DNA from: Methanohalophilus levihalophilus
Lineage (GTDB): Archaea; Halobacteriota; Methanosarcinia; Methanosarcinales; Methanosarcinaceae
Length of the DNA stretch: 64,000 bases
Direction of reading: 5' to 3'
NCBI RefSeq assembly: GCF_017874375.1
Contig: NZ_JAGGLK010000002.1
Coordinates: forward strand, 496,001 to 560,000
Below the pieces are notes generated by a model. It searched no databases. It was not told the DNA's origin and was given only the letters and a program-made list of their open reading frames with translations. Each line of letters begins with the position of its first letter. Position 1 is the stretch's first letter. The position numbers and the translations under genes are program-made. This document shows positions 7,612-14,857 of the stretch, in pieces.

Positions 7612-8151
7612 ATGAGCGATGTCATAACAAAACACCGAAACATTGCCGTATTTATAGATCACGATAACATAAATATCGGCTGCTTTGAGGCCCTAAATTG
7701 TCATTATGATTTTGGCATATTAATGGATGAATGCAAAAAGTATGGCCACATCGTGTCAAGTAAAATATACTTGGACATTACCCGAAGTGAAAATCAGCGA
7801 ATTCCATACAGGTTGTATAACATGAGGATGGAAACGGTATATTCACCATCTTTTGGTTTTCCCGATGGCAACAAAAAAAGTCTTGCTGATCCCATGATTA
7901 TCTGCGATATGATGAAAACACTTTATGAGAAGCCTGAAGTTGATACGTTCATCCTGGTAAGCGGTGATAAGGATTATGTGCCAGTCATCAGACATATATC
8001 TCAGCATAGTTCCCAAAAGAAAATTGTGGTGATTGGGATTCAGGATACTACAGCACAGTTTATGATCGACGAATGTTCAAACTCTGATAATGCAGAATAT
8101 CTGGATTATGTAATAATGCATCGCAGAGAAGAGTATTTTGATAATAAATAA
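7612..8151 (+). CDS. NYN (LabA/PIN-like) domain nuclease
   Basis: About 179 residues, essentially one NYN domain. The acidic set of the PIN-like fold is complete by eye: VFIDHDNI near residues 13-20 (two Asp), KKSLADPMIICDMM near 88-101 (two Asp), and LVSGDKDYVPVI near 115-126 (SGDxD). NYN/LabA proteins are metal-dependent nucleases, mostly acting on RNA, and also occur as effectors in toxin and defence systems. The ATG at 7612 is chosen; a GTG one codon earlier is equivalent. It begins 6 bp after the 460-residue gene and ends 15 bp before the PD-(D/E)XK-like gene, so the three form one unit. The intact acidic residues argue for an active enzyme; the substrate is unknown. Confidence 0.85.
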   Translation: MSDVITKHRNIAVFIDHDNINIGCFEALNCHYDFGILMDECKKYGHIVSSKIYLDITRSENQRIPYRLYNMRMETVYSPSFGFPDGNKKSLADPMIICDMMKTLYEKPEVDTFILVSGDKDYVPVIRHISQHSSQKKIVVIGIQDTTAQFMIDECSNSDNAEYLDYVIMHRREEYFDNK

Positions 8152-8166
8152 AAGGAGAACAATAAC

Positions 8167-8892
8167 ATGGAACTCAATGAGAAAATGTACTATGCTTGCT
8201 CGTTGTGCAGCACAGAGAACAAAGTAGTGTGGCATAGACCAAAGACACAAACATGGAGAGATCATAAGCAGTACATCGACCTAGATCAAACAAACTCTGA
8301 AACCCCACAGTACTTCTGGTGCAGGAAGCACAACCTTCCCCACTCACTAAAAAGGGAATGCCTTCCTTACAAAGCTACAGTTACTCTTAATGGAAAAATC
8401 GGTGATTGCAACGGCGTAACAAACCAGCTTTCGCATAACGATGTTCTTAAAAATATTAGATATACAGTCGCAAAAAAATCCAAGCAAATAGATTGGAAAA
8501 AAGCCATAGGCAGTAATAGCTTGCCATATCCATGTAATAGGGATACAAGGCTGATACTACCTGATATAATATATTGTAAAAAGGACAATAGTACAAACTC
8601 ATCATATACTGTTACTAATATCATTGAGTTTGAAACAAAAACAGCTCCTGAAATAATTGTAGATAAGGTAGAGAGATTTAAACGCTCTTTCTCCGAAATG
8701 GTCAGAAAAAATTATCAGAATCCTGATGTACTGCCTAGAATTATATTTCTGTACGATAAGCAGACAGAAGTCTATCTTCCACAAATAAGCAAGATGTTTG
8801 AAGACATAGAAATGGATTCTCTGGAATCTGTATGTATTGGATATTATGAAAACAATGAAAAATGGTATCAGCAATTCTTTATGGATGCATAA
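8167..8892 (+). CDS. Zinc-finger protein with PD-(D/E)XK nuclease-like motif
   Basis: A 241-residue protein with a good ribosome site (AAAGGAGAA, 9 bases before ATG). The N-terminus has a CSLC pair (residues 11-14) and WCRKHNLPH (52-59), enough Cys/His for one zinc site. The C-terminal half has RLILPDIIYC (Pro132-Asp133) and, after a variable turn, a hydrophobic strand with NIIEFETKT (Glu156, Lys158). This is the PD...ExK arrangement of the restriction-endonuclease-like fold, followed by a helix DKVERFKRSF as expected. I do not know a named family for it. As third gene of the island it gives the unit a second candidate nuclease. The fold call rests on motif spacing only and needs structure prediction. 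Confidence 0.7.
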   Translation: MELNEKMYYACSLCSTENKVVWHRPKTQTWRDHKQYIDLDQTNSETPQYFWCRKHNLPHSLKRECLPYKATVTLNGKIGDCNGVTNQLSHNDVLKNIRYTVAKKSKQIDWKKAIGSNSLPYPCNRDTRLILPDIIYCKKDNSTNSSYTVTNIIEFETKTAPEIIVDKVERFKRSFSEMVRKNYQNPDVLPRIIFLYDKQTEVYLPQISKMFEDIEMDSLESVCIGYYENNEKWYQQFFMDA

Positions 8893-8909
8893 TCTAGAGG
8901 TTCAAACGT

Positions 8910-8922
8910 GGGAACAGTTCCC
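8910..8922. promoter_or_regulatory. GGGAAC palindrome after the accessory island
   Basis: GGGAACAGTTCCC is a perfect 6-bp-arm inverted repeat around one base, 18 bp after the stop of the zinc-finger/PD-(D/E)XK gene. It could be a short terminator hairpin for the island or an operator for the virion promoter at 9071-9080; no T-run follows directly, which slightly favours an operator. Confidence 0.35.
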
Positions 8923-9070
8923 AATTAAACCTATTGAGTGCAATATCATCATCATTCTTTTTTCTGCTCCAATGAGACTCTCCTAATCAAAAAGAAACAC
9001 ATTCCTGTCCAGTTAATAACCCTATTAAACCAATTATTATAGTATCTTTGTGTCGCTAGTATTGTATAAT

Positions 9071-9080
9071 CTTTTTATAC
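9071..9080 (+). promoter_or_regulatory. Promoter restarting the virion operon (leaderless)
   Basis: The TATA element CTTTTTATAC lies about 26 bp before the ATG at 9106, and there is no ribosome site in between. The expected transcript therefore begins at or next to the start codon. It gives the capsid and tail genes transcription independent of the accessory island. Confidence 0.55.
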
Positions 9081-9105
9081 CCGTTGTATTTGTACTTTAA
9101 TTCCG

Positions 9106-10092
9106 ATGGCTATCACTATTGAAGGTACTGCATTTCCACTCGGTGAGATAAACAAAAACGGATGGGGTATTCCTCTTTCGGAAGCAGAGAATGCCATCTC
9201 TTCTCTCAAAGGTTCTGTGCTTCGGATTTGCCCACGGGATGCTCCACACGAATGTGACTTTTCTGAGGATCCGAATGCTGAGATTGGCAGGGTTGTCGAT
9301 GCCTGGCGTGAAGGATCTGAGATCAAAGCAAGAGCAGCAGTAACCGATTCGGTGGCAGAGAGAAAGATTCAGGATGGGACCTGGGAAAACGCGTGGAGTA
9401 TCTATTCTCTGGCAGATTCTATCGATGATAACTGGGCCAGTGGAGTCCAGGCCAGGTCCCTGACTCTTGTCCAGAATCCTGCGTGGGAGCAGGCAACCTG
9501 GAACATTGCAGCTGCCGAGGAAGGAAAGGTAGCAGTACGTAACATTCATCAATTCAAAATCATTGCATCAGGTGATCCTGTGACAGATAACAAAAACGAT
9601 CCTAACAACGGTGGAGACCCTTCACCAGATGAAAAACTTGCTGAGCTCGAAAAGGACAATGCAGCCAAAGATAAAGATATCGAGGATTTGAAAGCTGCTA
9701 AAGCAGAAGTTGAAACGAAGGTAGATGACCTCGAAAAAGTGGTGGCCTCCTATGAAAAGGATAAGGCCACATCCATTCCCCTGGAAAAAGTGCAGGAACT
9801 GGTGGCAAGCAAAGCCGATGAGATAGCCACTGCCAAGATTGTAGCATACAAGGAAGAGCAGAGGAGAGCCAATGCAATGGATAGTCTCACTGCTGCCAGG
9901 AAGGATCTGAACCTCGAGACAAAAGACGAGGACTACCAGCATCTGACAGCATCCGATATCGAGAAGCTTGCAGAGGACCTGGGAAGTATAAAGCTTGGAG
10001 CAACGGCAGAGAACATCAAGTACCCAAGTTCAACAGGCATGGGTACTGTCGGCAGATGGGACAGCACCAAGAATGAATGGGTGGTGGAATAA
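9106..10092 (+). CDS. Prohead protease fused to scaffold
   Basis: The protein has 328 residues. The first 150 form the protease part: GTAFPLGEINKNGWGIPLS, then a loop with DAPHECDF that may supply the catalytic His, then TWENAWSIYSLADSID with a candidate catalytic Ser, ending in ARSLTLVQNPAWEQA, a conserved beta-strand end of HK97-type prohead proteases. From about residue 170 the protein is a long charged coiled coil (DEKLAELEKDNAAKDKDIED), as in scaffolding proteins, followed by a short C-terminal domain. It would guide capsid assembly and then cleave the scaffold. It overlaps the next start (TAATG, 10090-10094). Confidence 0.82.
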   Translation: MAITIEGTAFPLGEINKNGWGIPLSEAENAISSLKGSVLRICPRDAPHECDFSEDPNAEIGRVVDAWREGSEIKARAAVTDSVAERKIQDGTWENAWSIYSLADSIDDNWASGVQARSLTLVQNPAWEQATWNIAAAEEGKVAVRNIHQFKIIASGDPVTDNKNDPNNGGDPSPDEKLAELEKDNAAKDKDIEDLKAAKAEVETKVDDLEKVVASYEKDKATSIPLEKVQELVASKADEIATAKIVAYKEEQRRANAMDSLTAARKDLNLETKDEDYQHLTASDIEKLAEDLGSIKLGATAENIKYPSSTGMGTVGRWDSTKNEWVVE

Positions 10093-10547
10093 TGGCATAC
10101 TCAGGTGTTGTGAAACCGGCAAACAAAATAGTAGCCGGTGGTAAGCCTCTGGAACAGGAGCTTAAAATCGAAACTGCCACAAACATGTACCCAGGTCGTC
10201 TGGTCAAGAAAGGTACCAACGATGATGATATGATTGTCAATACCGCAGCTGGTGCTACACTGGGATGGCTCGGATACGAGCAGACCAATCCGGTATTCAT
10301 GCCCACAGATGTGGATACCGTCTACGTACAGGATGACATGGCCGCTGTTCTCTATGGAGGCGGTTTCCTGATTGTTGGCAGACTTGCATCGGGCCAGAAC
10401 GTAACCAAAAGTGCACGTCTTAAGGCAGCTGCAAATGGAGAACTTGCAGCAGGTATTGTTGGAACAGACGAGATCGTGGCAATCGCTGAGGAATCAGTGG
10501 ATGCAAGCTCAGCTGCTGCAGATATCGTGGTACTGAGTCTCATATGA
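10092..10547 (+). CDS. Capsid decoration-type protein (DUF2190-like)
   Basis: A 151-residue protein starting MAYSGVVKPANKIVAGGKPL. The ATG is taken at 10092, overlapping the stop of the protease (TAATGG) with GGTGG just upstream; an upstream in-frame start at 10077 would lie inside the protease gene. It is rich in small residues and beta-forming stretches and ends with GELAAGIVGTDEIVAIAEESVDASSAAADIVVLSLI, a pattern of DUF2190-type small head proteins found directly before the major capsid gene. It probably binds the capsid surface. The family call is moderate; the position is the stronger argument. Confidence 0.7.
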   Translation: MAYSGVVKPANKIVAGGKPLEQELKIETATNMYPGRLVKKGTNDDDMIVNTAAGATLGWLGYEQTNPVFMPTDVDTVYVQDDMAAVLYGGGFLIVGRLASGQNVTKSARLKAAANGELAAGIVGTDEIVAIAEESVDASSAAADIVVLSLI

Positions 10548-10557
10548 GGTGAAAAAC

Positions 10558-11424
10558 ATGACAAACGCACTCGCAACATTCTCAAAAGAAATAGACTCCT
10601 CCCTTGTCCCTGCTCTCAGGAACGCACTTATTGGAAGGAAACTGGTACATGTGACCTCGGAGAAGGGATTTGGTATAACTTCTGTTGATTGGGGTAGAAT
10701 AACAGACGTCAGTGACGGATACGTATCATATGGTTTCCGGGACGGGAACGAAGATAAGATCGAAGTGTCCCTAACCAACTCAAAGATACCTGTTTACTGG
10801 AAGGACTACACGGTTGACAGGCGCATTTATGAGAGCTGGCTTAGAAGCGGAGTGGATGTCGATAAAGCATCTTCCATCTCTGCAGCGTACAAGGCGGCAA
10901 AGGCAGAAAATGCGGCTATCATGATGGGTGTCAGCAATGACGGTACAAATTATGATATGAATGGACTTTACCAGGGAGCTGGCAACGATTATGCAGTAAG
11001 CAAGGACTTTGGAACCTATGGAAATGCCACCGATGCACTGGCAGGTGTCTATGAGCTCATGGACGATGATGGCATTCCTGTTGACAGTCTTTCATTCAAC
11101 TGGGTACTTGCAACCACACAGCGCAGGCAGCTAATGGCCAGCCGTAGTGCAAACGGTATCAAGGAAATGCCAGACATCCTGGACATGCTCAACGGCGGCC
11201 AGGTATTCGGTACCAACACACTGACCGCAGGTACAGGACTTGTCAGTCCCACAGAGAACGTCGGAGAGCCCTATGTCGATTTTTACATGACATCCGATTT
11301 CAAGACAGAGCATGGTGTGGATTCAAAGCACCCAGACACTGGTGATCTCAACGGTCGTGTCTACAGTGCAGGTATCCTGAGAATAAAACAGGACGTAGCT
11401 ATCTGCAAGACCAGTGCTATCTGA
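10558..11424 (+). CDS. Major capsid protein (HK97 fold)
   Basis: A 288-residue protein. The ATG at 10558 is chosen over the GTG at 10549 because that GTG is part of the ribosome site GAGGTGA, which itself overlaps the previous stop. Motifs expected of HK97-fold capsids of the linocin/encapsulin-like group are visible: a long helical spine segment after WKDYTVDRRIYESWLRSG (about 80-97), the ISAAYKAAKAENAAIMMG helix, and a C-terminal AGILRIKQDVAICKTSA strand. There is no N-terminal delta domain, in keeping with a separate scaffold/protease gene. It follows protease and decoration genes in the standard order. Confidence 0.87.
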   Translation: MTNALATFSKEIDSSLVPALRNALIGRKLVHVTSEKGFGITSVDWGRITDVSDGYVSYGFRDGNEDKIEVSLTNSKIPVYWKDYTVDRRIYESWLRSGVDVDKASSISAAYKAAKAENAAIMMGVSNDGTNYDMNGLYQGAGNDYAVSKDFGTYGNATDALAGVYELMDDDGIPVDSLSFNWVLATTQRRQLMASRSANGIKEMPDILDMLNGGQVFGTNTLTAGTGLVSPTENVGEPYVDFYMTSDFKTEHGVDSKHPDTGDLNGRVYSAGILRIKQDVAICKTSAI

Positions 11425-11433
11425 GGTGAGAAC

Positions 11434-11610
11434 ATGGTCAAGGTCCAAGTCAACGTGAAAAATCTTGCCATCGATCTCGATGGAAAGGAGATGAAGTTCA
11501 GGCAGGGAGATATGTTCGAGATCCCTGCAGAGAGAGCTGAAATGATGGGTAATACCCTTGTGGTACTCGAAGACGAAAGAACTCCTAAGAGAAAAACAGC
11601 TGGAAAGTGA
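11434..11610 (+). CDS. Small head-region protein (58 residues)
   Basis: MVKVQVNVKNLAIDLDGKEM at the start, then FRQGDMFEIPAERAEMMGN, ending in RTPKRKTAGK. The ribosome site GAGGTGAG overlaps the stop of the capsid gene. Short proteins with this beta-rich, basic-ended form often lie between capsid and connector genes in tailed viruses. The last ten residues are strongly basic. Function unknown. Confidence 0.65.
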   Translation: MVKVQVNVKNLAIDLDGKEMKFRQGDMFEIPAERAEMMGNTLVVLEDERTPKRKTAGK

Positions 11611-11616
11611 AGCTAG

Positions 11617-11991
11617 ATGCTATGCTCGGTGTCAGAAGTTAAAACAATTGTCTCTCCGGAATCCGTAACGGATGATGATATACTTGCCATCATAACTCAC
11701 ACATCGGCAGAGATATCTCTTGAAACCGGTGTGAGTACGGAGAGCACGGAACCTGCACTGAACATAGCCTGCGTACATCTGTCAGCTGCAACTGTTCTGG
11801 AACGAATGAAGTACACCGGTGAACTTGCAAAGCAGGTCAAACTGGGGTCCGAACAGCAGTCGAACGATGTTGATGCAGATATACAGATTCATCGTGAGAA
11901 GGCTACTTCATACATCAACAGATACAAGCACCGGGCTTTCTCAATCCCATATGGCAGAAGTGGTATCAAAACGGTGAACAGCGAGGAATAG
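11617..11991 (+). CDS. Head-tail adaptor (connector) protein
   Basis: A 124-residue, mainly helical protein with the layout of gp6/gp15-type adaptors: an acidic start with SVTDDDILAIITHTSAEI, a helix around NIACVHLSAATVLERMKYTG, and a C-terminal helix EKATSYINRYKHRAF. Adaptors bind the portal ring and receive the stopper protein, whose candidate gene starts 2 bp downstream. It is identified by size, helix pattern and position rather than by a single diagnostic motif. Confidence 0.65.
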   Translation: MLCSVSEVKTIVSPESVTDDDILAIITHTSAEISLETGVSTESTEPALNIACVHLSAATVLERMKYTGELAKQVKLGSEQQSNDVDADIQIHREKATSYINRYKHRAFSIPYGRSGIKTVNSEE

Positions 11992-11993
11992 GA

Positions 11994-12347
11994 ATGACCA
12001 TCCATAACATTGGTCTGATCCACGAATGCACCATTATTTCAAGGACCCAGATGGGGACAGACGAATACGGTTCTCCTGTATATGCAGAGAATAGTACATT
12101 ATCTTCGTGTCGTTTTCTGGTCTCCGCTGATCCTAGCCGAATAGATGTGCTTGAAAGTGGGGAGCATAGTGTTTCAGAGGTTTCTGTGATACTGCCTTCT
12201 GGTGTTGTTGTGGAAACAGGCGATACCATCAGCAGCACGGTTCCTGGTTATTCCCATTCTTATGAGATATTGTCTGTCACACCGATCACCCGGCTGTTCA
12301 ACTCTACTGTTCATCATTACGAATGCAAGCTCAAGGCGGTGGAATAA
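11994..12347 (+). CDS. Head-tail joining (stopper) protein
   Basis: A 117-residue beta-rich protein. HECTIISRTQMGTDEYGSPVYAEN, a mid-region CRFLVSADPSRIDVLESGEH and the final strand HHYECKLKAVE match the general pattern of SPP1 gp16/H-T-J head closure proteins. It would close the connector channel after packaging. The stop overlaps the following ATG (TAATGG, 12345-12350). Confidence 0.68.
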   Translation: MTIHNIGLIHECTIISRTQMGTDEYGSPVYAENSTLSSCRFLVSADPSRIDVLESGEHSVSEVSVILPSGVVVETGDTISSTVPGYSHSYEILSVTPITRLFNSTVHHYECKLKAVE

Positions 12348-12619
12348 TGGAGATCGATTCTGACACCTATGACAAGATAATTGAGACACACAACGATGTC
12401 AAGCACGTTCGTGCAGGCATTGACAAGATGAGCTGTCAGCTCGATGACCACGAGAAGAGAATCCAAGTTCTTGAGAAGTGCTCCATCGAGGATCATGAAG
12501 AACGTATCCGTGTGCTGGAAGAACGTCAGAACCGCTGGCTGGGAAGGAATGCTTTCCTCGGACTGGCGGTGGTTGTGATCCTGCAGCTGGCAGGGATAAT
12601 TGTACAGATAATCTGGTGA
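12347..12619 (+). CDS. Coiled-coil plus C-terminal membrane anchor (XhlA/holin-like layout)
   Basis: A 90-residue protein; the ATG at 12347 is used because it overlaps the previous stop and has GGCGGTGG upstream, the same junction seen at 10092. Residues 25-65 form a heptad coiled coil (DDHEKRIQVLEK then EDHEERIRVLEERQNRW, an internal duplication), and residues 70-90 are a membrane span (LGLAVVVILQLAGIIVQIIW). Coiled coil followed by one terminal span is the layout of XhlA-type lysis accessory proteins and of some holin partners. It is the only candidate lysis- or membrane-related gene seen in the provirus, oddly placed between connector genes. The lysis role is inference. Confidence 0.65.
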   Translation: MEIDSDTYDKIIETHNDVKHVRAGIDKMSCQLDDHEKRIQVLEKCSIEDHEERIRVLEERQNRWLGRNAFLGLAVVVILQLAGIIVQIIW

Positions 12620-12623
12620 TGAC

Positions 12624-13055
12624 ATGTTCCAGTTCAAGGTTAAAGGAATGGAAAAGCTGCAGAAGAACCTGCAGGAGCTGGGCAAGGACATTGCCGACGT
12701 CCTAGAGGAAAGTGTGCTTGCAGGGGGAGATGTTGTTGTGAGGGCTGCCCAGGAGAATTCCAGAAAGGGAGGGGATGATTTCCCACACAGGATAACAGGT
12801 AACCTGTTCCGCAACCTTGCAGAGGTCAACCCTGTGTCTGTTGAAAAGTCGAACGAACGATGTGAGGTGATGATCGGCTCCACCATGAACTATGCAATGC
12901 GTCTTGAGAAGGGATTCAATGATACCGATTCCCTTGGACGGAGATACCATCAGCAACCACGACCGTTCCTCAGGCCTGCTCTGGATGAGAACACCGACGA
13001 GATTGAAAAGGCGATCAACCTCAAGCTTCAGCAGGTTATCAGGAAGTACAAATGA
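12624..13055 (+). CDS. Tail completion protein (HK97 gp10-like)
   Basis: A 143-residue protein with FKVKGMEKLQKNLQELGKDI at the start, a helix LEESVLAGGDVVVRAAQENS, then TGNLFRNL, MNYAMRLEKGF and the terminal RPFLRPALDE, all typical of HK97 gp10 family proteins. It connects the tail to the head. It overlaps the next gene by 4 bp (ATGA). Confidence 0.85.
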   Translation: MFQFKVKGMEKLQKNLQELGKDIADVLEESVLAGGDVVVRAAQENSRKGGDDFPHRITGNLFRNLAEVNPVSVEKSNERCEVMIGSTMNYAMRLEKGFNDTDSLGRRYHQQPRPFLRPALDENTDEIEKAINLKLQQVIRKYK

Positions 13056-13432
13056 CATCTATTCATGGCGCTCTTCGAAATCTTGTATTGCAGGATACTT
13101 CAGTGGCTGATCTTGTCAGCAACAGGATCTACCCGCTGAGATTACCGCTTGATTGTCAAATGCCAGCGATATCAATCCACAAGATTAGCAATCCAATTGA
13201 TCATGTAACCGGGTTTGCCACTCCAAGATATCAGATCTCCTGCTGGTCCGGGACTTATGCTCAGGTTCAGCAACTCTCAGATGCCATCATCAATTATCTG
13301 AACAGGTACAAAGGAGTGGCCGATGGAAATCCCATCAAACAAATAGCGTACCTGGAGTCTCATGATGCCATAGAAGATGTTTCCGGTATTTTTCACGTTC
13401 CAATAGATTTCAAGATTATACACATGAGGTAA
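13052..13432 (+). CDS. Tail terminator protein (DUF3168-like)
   Basis: A 126-residue protein starting MTSIHGALRNLVLQDTSVADLV, with NRIYPLRLPLD..MPAISIHKIS and YQISCWSGTYAQVQQLSDAIINYLN. These are the conserved pieces of the DUF3168/gp17 tail terminator family, which caps the tail tube and sets the end of tail assembly. It is followed by GAGGTAATAAC, the ribosome site of the tail tube gene. Confidence 0.82.
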   Translation: MTSIHGALRNLVLQDTSVADLVSNRIYPLRLPLDCQMPAISIHKISNPIDHVTGFATPRYQISCWSGTYAQVQQLSDAIINYLNRYKGVADGNPIKQIAYLESHDAIEDVSGIFHVPIDFKIIHMR

Positions 13433-13436
13433 TAAC

Positions 13437-14231
13437 ATGGCACAAACAACCGTACAGAACTCGAATTCCATCCGGTTCGGATCCGGAAAACTGGAGATAG
13501 GCACATCCATAGGATCGCTTATCAATATCGGCGCCATTCGCAATGCAGTATTCAAGGAAGAATGGGAGGATGTCGAGGTCAAATCCGATAACGCCGGTAT
13601 TGTGAAGGTTGGCATCAAAGAACATGTCGCATATATCGAATGCGATATGATGGAAGTTAACTTGGAGAACTTGAACACCATAAGAGGTAACCTGGATGCA
13701 TATGCAACCGTTGCAGGGACTCCTATATCCGTGATCGATGAAGTGCACATCCTCGAAGACACCGGTTTTATAAGGCTAGATCATAGGAACGGCGATGGAA
13801 CAGAGGTTAGTTCCATTGTAGTCACGGATGCATCCGACAATCCAGCTGTCAGGAACACTGATTACGTGATAGCAGTCGACAGTGATGGGCACACTTGCAT
13901 TGCCAGGATATCAGATTCTACCGTCATCTCTGACGGTGAAGGTATCAAGGTAGATTATTCCTATACTCCCAGCTCTGCTGCCACTCTTACAAGCGGTGGT
14001 AAGACCTCGATATCAGACCGTGTGGTTCGCATCACCAACACCGATGAGAACGATAAGATCTTCCGCATCACACTCTACAAGGCCACGGTCAATGAAGGTC
14101 AGAACATTGAATTCCCTGCAGACGACGGCGATGATCCTGCAATGCCACATCTGAAGATGAAAGGAGTGCTGGATGTTAGCAGAACAGCAGGTGACCAACT
14201 GTATGAGATCTACGATGAGCAGGGGGTCTGA
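13437..14231 (+). CDS. Major tail (tube) protein
   Basis: A 264-residue beta-rich protein starting MAQTTVQNSNSIRFGSGKLE. The first 110 residues and the last 70 (RVVRITNTDENDKIFRITLYKA then GVLDVSRTAGDQLYEIYDEQG) look like one tube domain, with an inserted domain in the middle (about 118-180, VSSIVVTDASDNPAVRNTDY), possibly surface-exposed and Ig-like. It sits between tail terminator and tail chaperones, the standard place for the tube protein. Confidence 0.78.
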   Translation: MAQTTVQNSNSIRFGSGKLEIGTSIGSLINIGAIRNAVFKEEWEDVEVKSDNAGIVKVGIKEHVAYIECDMMEVNLENLNTIRGNLDAYATVAGTPISVIDEVHILEDTGFIRLDHRNGDGTEVSSIVVTDASDNPAVRNTDYVIAVDSDGHTCIARISDSTVISDGEGIKVDYSYTPSSAATLTSGGKTSISDRVVRITNTDENDKIFRITLYKATVNEGQNIEFPADDGDDPAMPHLKMKGVLDVSRTAGDQLYEIYDEQGV

Positions 14232-14233
14232 AC

Positions 14234-14593
14234 ATGAGCTCTGATATCATGAAGGACTTCGATACTATTGCACCGGTGAAGCGGGTTGCAAGGATAGGAG
14301 GAGAGGAAGTTGATGTTTCAGTATTCTCAACACGTGCAACCCTGAAGCTCATCGATATGACTGACTCTCCTGAGAAGATACAAAATCTCGAGAACGGCAA
14401 GAACATCGAGATTTTTGTCGAGGTGGTTGCAACTGCCTGTCAGCGTTCGAATCCAAAGATAACCGCTGACTGGCTCATGGATAATGTGGATATGTTCACC
14501 CTTGTTGAGTTCTCAAAGTTCGTCCTGGAACCGATCATCCAGAAACTGGAGGAGATTAAGCCTGCAGAGGATACAGAAAAAAACTGTCAGTGA
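14234..14593 (+). CDS. Tail assembly chaperone, G-like product
   Basis: A 119-residue helical protein beginning MSSDIMKDFDTIAPVKRVAR, with TRATLKLIDMTDSPEKIQN and a C-terminal VEFSKFVLEPIIQKLEEIKP. In siphoviruses the gene between tube and tape measure makes a short chaperone and, by ribosomal frameshift, a longer one. The last codons here are GAA AAA AAC TGT CAG TGA, containing the heptamer A AAA AAC in the right frame, so this protein is the zero-frame product and the next open frame is the extension. Confidence 0.82.
   Translation: MSSDIMKDFDTIAPVKRVARIGGEEVDVSVFSTRATLKLIDMTDSPEKIQNLENGKNIEIFVEVVATACQRSNPKITADWLMDNVDMFTLVEFSKFVLEPIIQKLEEIKPAEDTEKNCQ
14578..14584 (+). promoter_or_regulatory. 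Programmed -1 ribosomal frameshift site (A AAA AAC)
   Basis: Seven As (14577-14583) followed by C. In the frame of the chaperone gene the bases split as A AAA AAC, the X XXY YYZ slip heptamer. A -1 slip continues through CTG TCA GTG into the open frame ending at 14856, which is in the -1 phase and has no stop before the slip site. CCATC (14594-14598) can pair with GATGG (14616-14620), with GGG/CCC inside, giving a stem 9 bases downstream of the heptamer, a normal spacing for a stimulatory structure. Confidence 0.75.
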
Positions 14594-14856
14594 CCATCGG
14601 GGACATCTTTGCCCAGATGGGGATCATGTATTCATGGGCCACCCCTAGCCATCTTCTGGACCACATGTCCACGGACCAGGTCATGCTCTATTACGAAAAA
14701 GGAATCCATGCAGTTGAGATGCAGGCCAGGGTTTTCTGGGGTGTGCTTGGAGATGCTTTGAATGGACAGGAAAAAGTCTCAGAAACGGATTCTGGTGATA
14801 GACCAGACCTGAAACGATTCTACGAGCTATACGGTAACAAGATAAAAAGAGGTTGA
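14590..14856 (+). CDS. Tail assembly chaperone, frameshift extension (GT-like)
   Basis: About 88-90 residues in the -1 frame of the preceding gene: DIFAQMGIMYSWATPSHLLDH then MLYYEKGIHAVEMQARVFWG, ending DLKRFYELYGNKIKRG. Starting alone would need the GTG at 14590, which has no ribosome site within the normal distance, whereas the slip heptamer directly precedes it. The expected fused product is about 207 residues. The Tyr/Trp-rich helical sequence is like the T domain that recruits tape measure to tube protein. I read this as one gene with two products rather than two genes. Confidence 0.75.
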   Translation: MTIGDIFAQMGIMYSWATPSHLLDHMSTDQVMLYYEKGIHAVEMQARVFWGVLGDALNGQEKVSETDSGDRPDLKRFYELYGNKIKRG

Positions 14857-14857
14857 T

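Noticed and set aside
10549-10557. GTG start for the major capsid gene
   Set aside because: The GTG is part of the GAGGTGA ribosome site; the ATG at 10558 is better placed.
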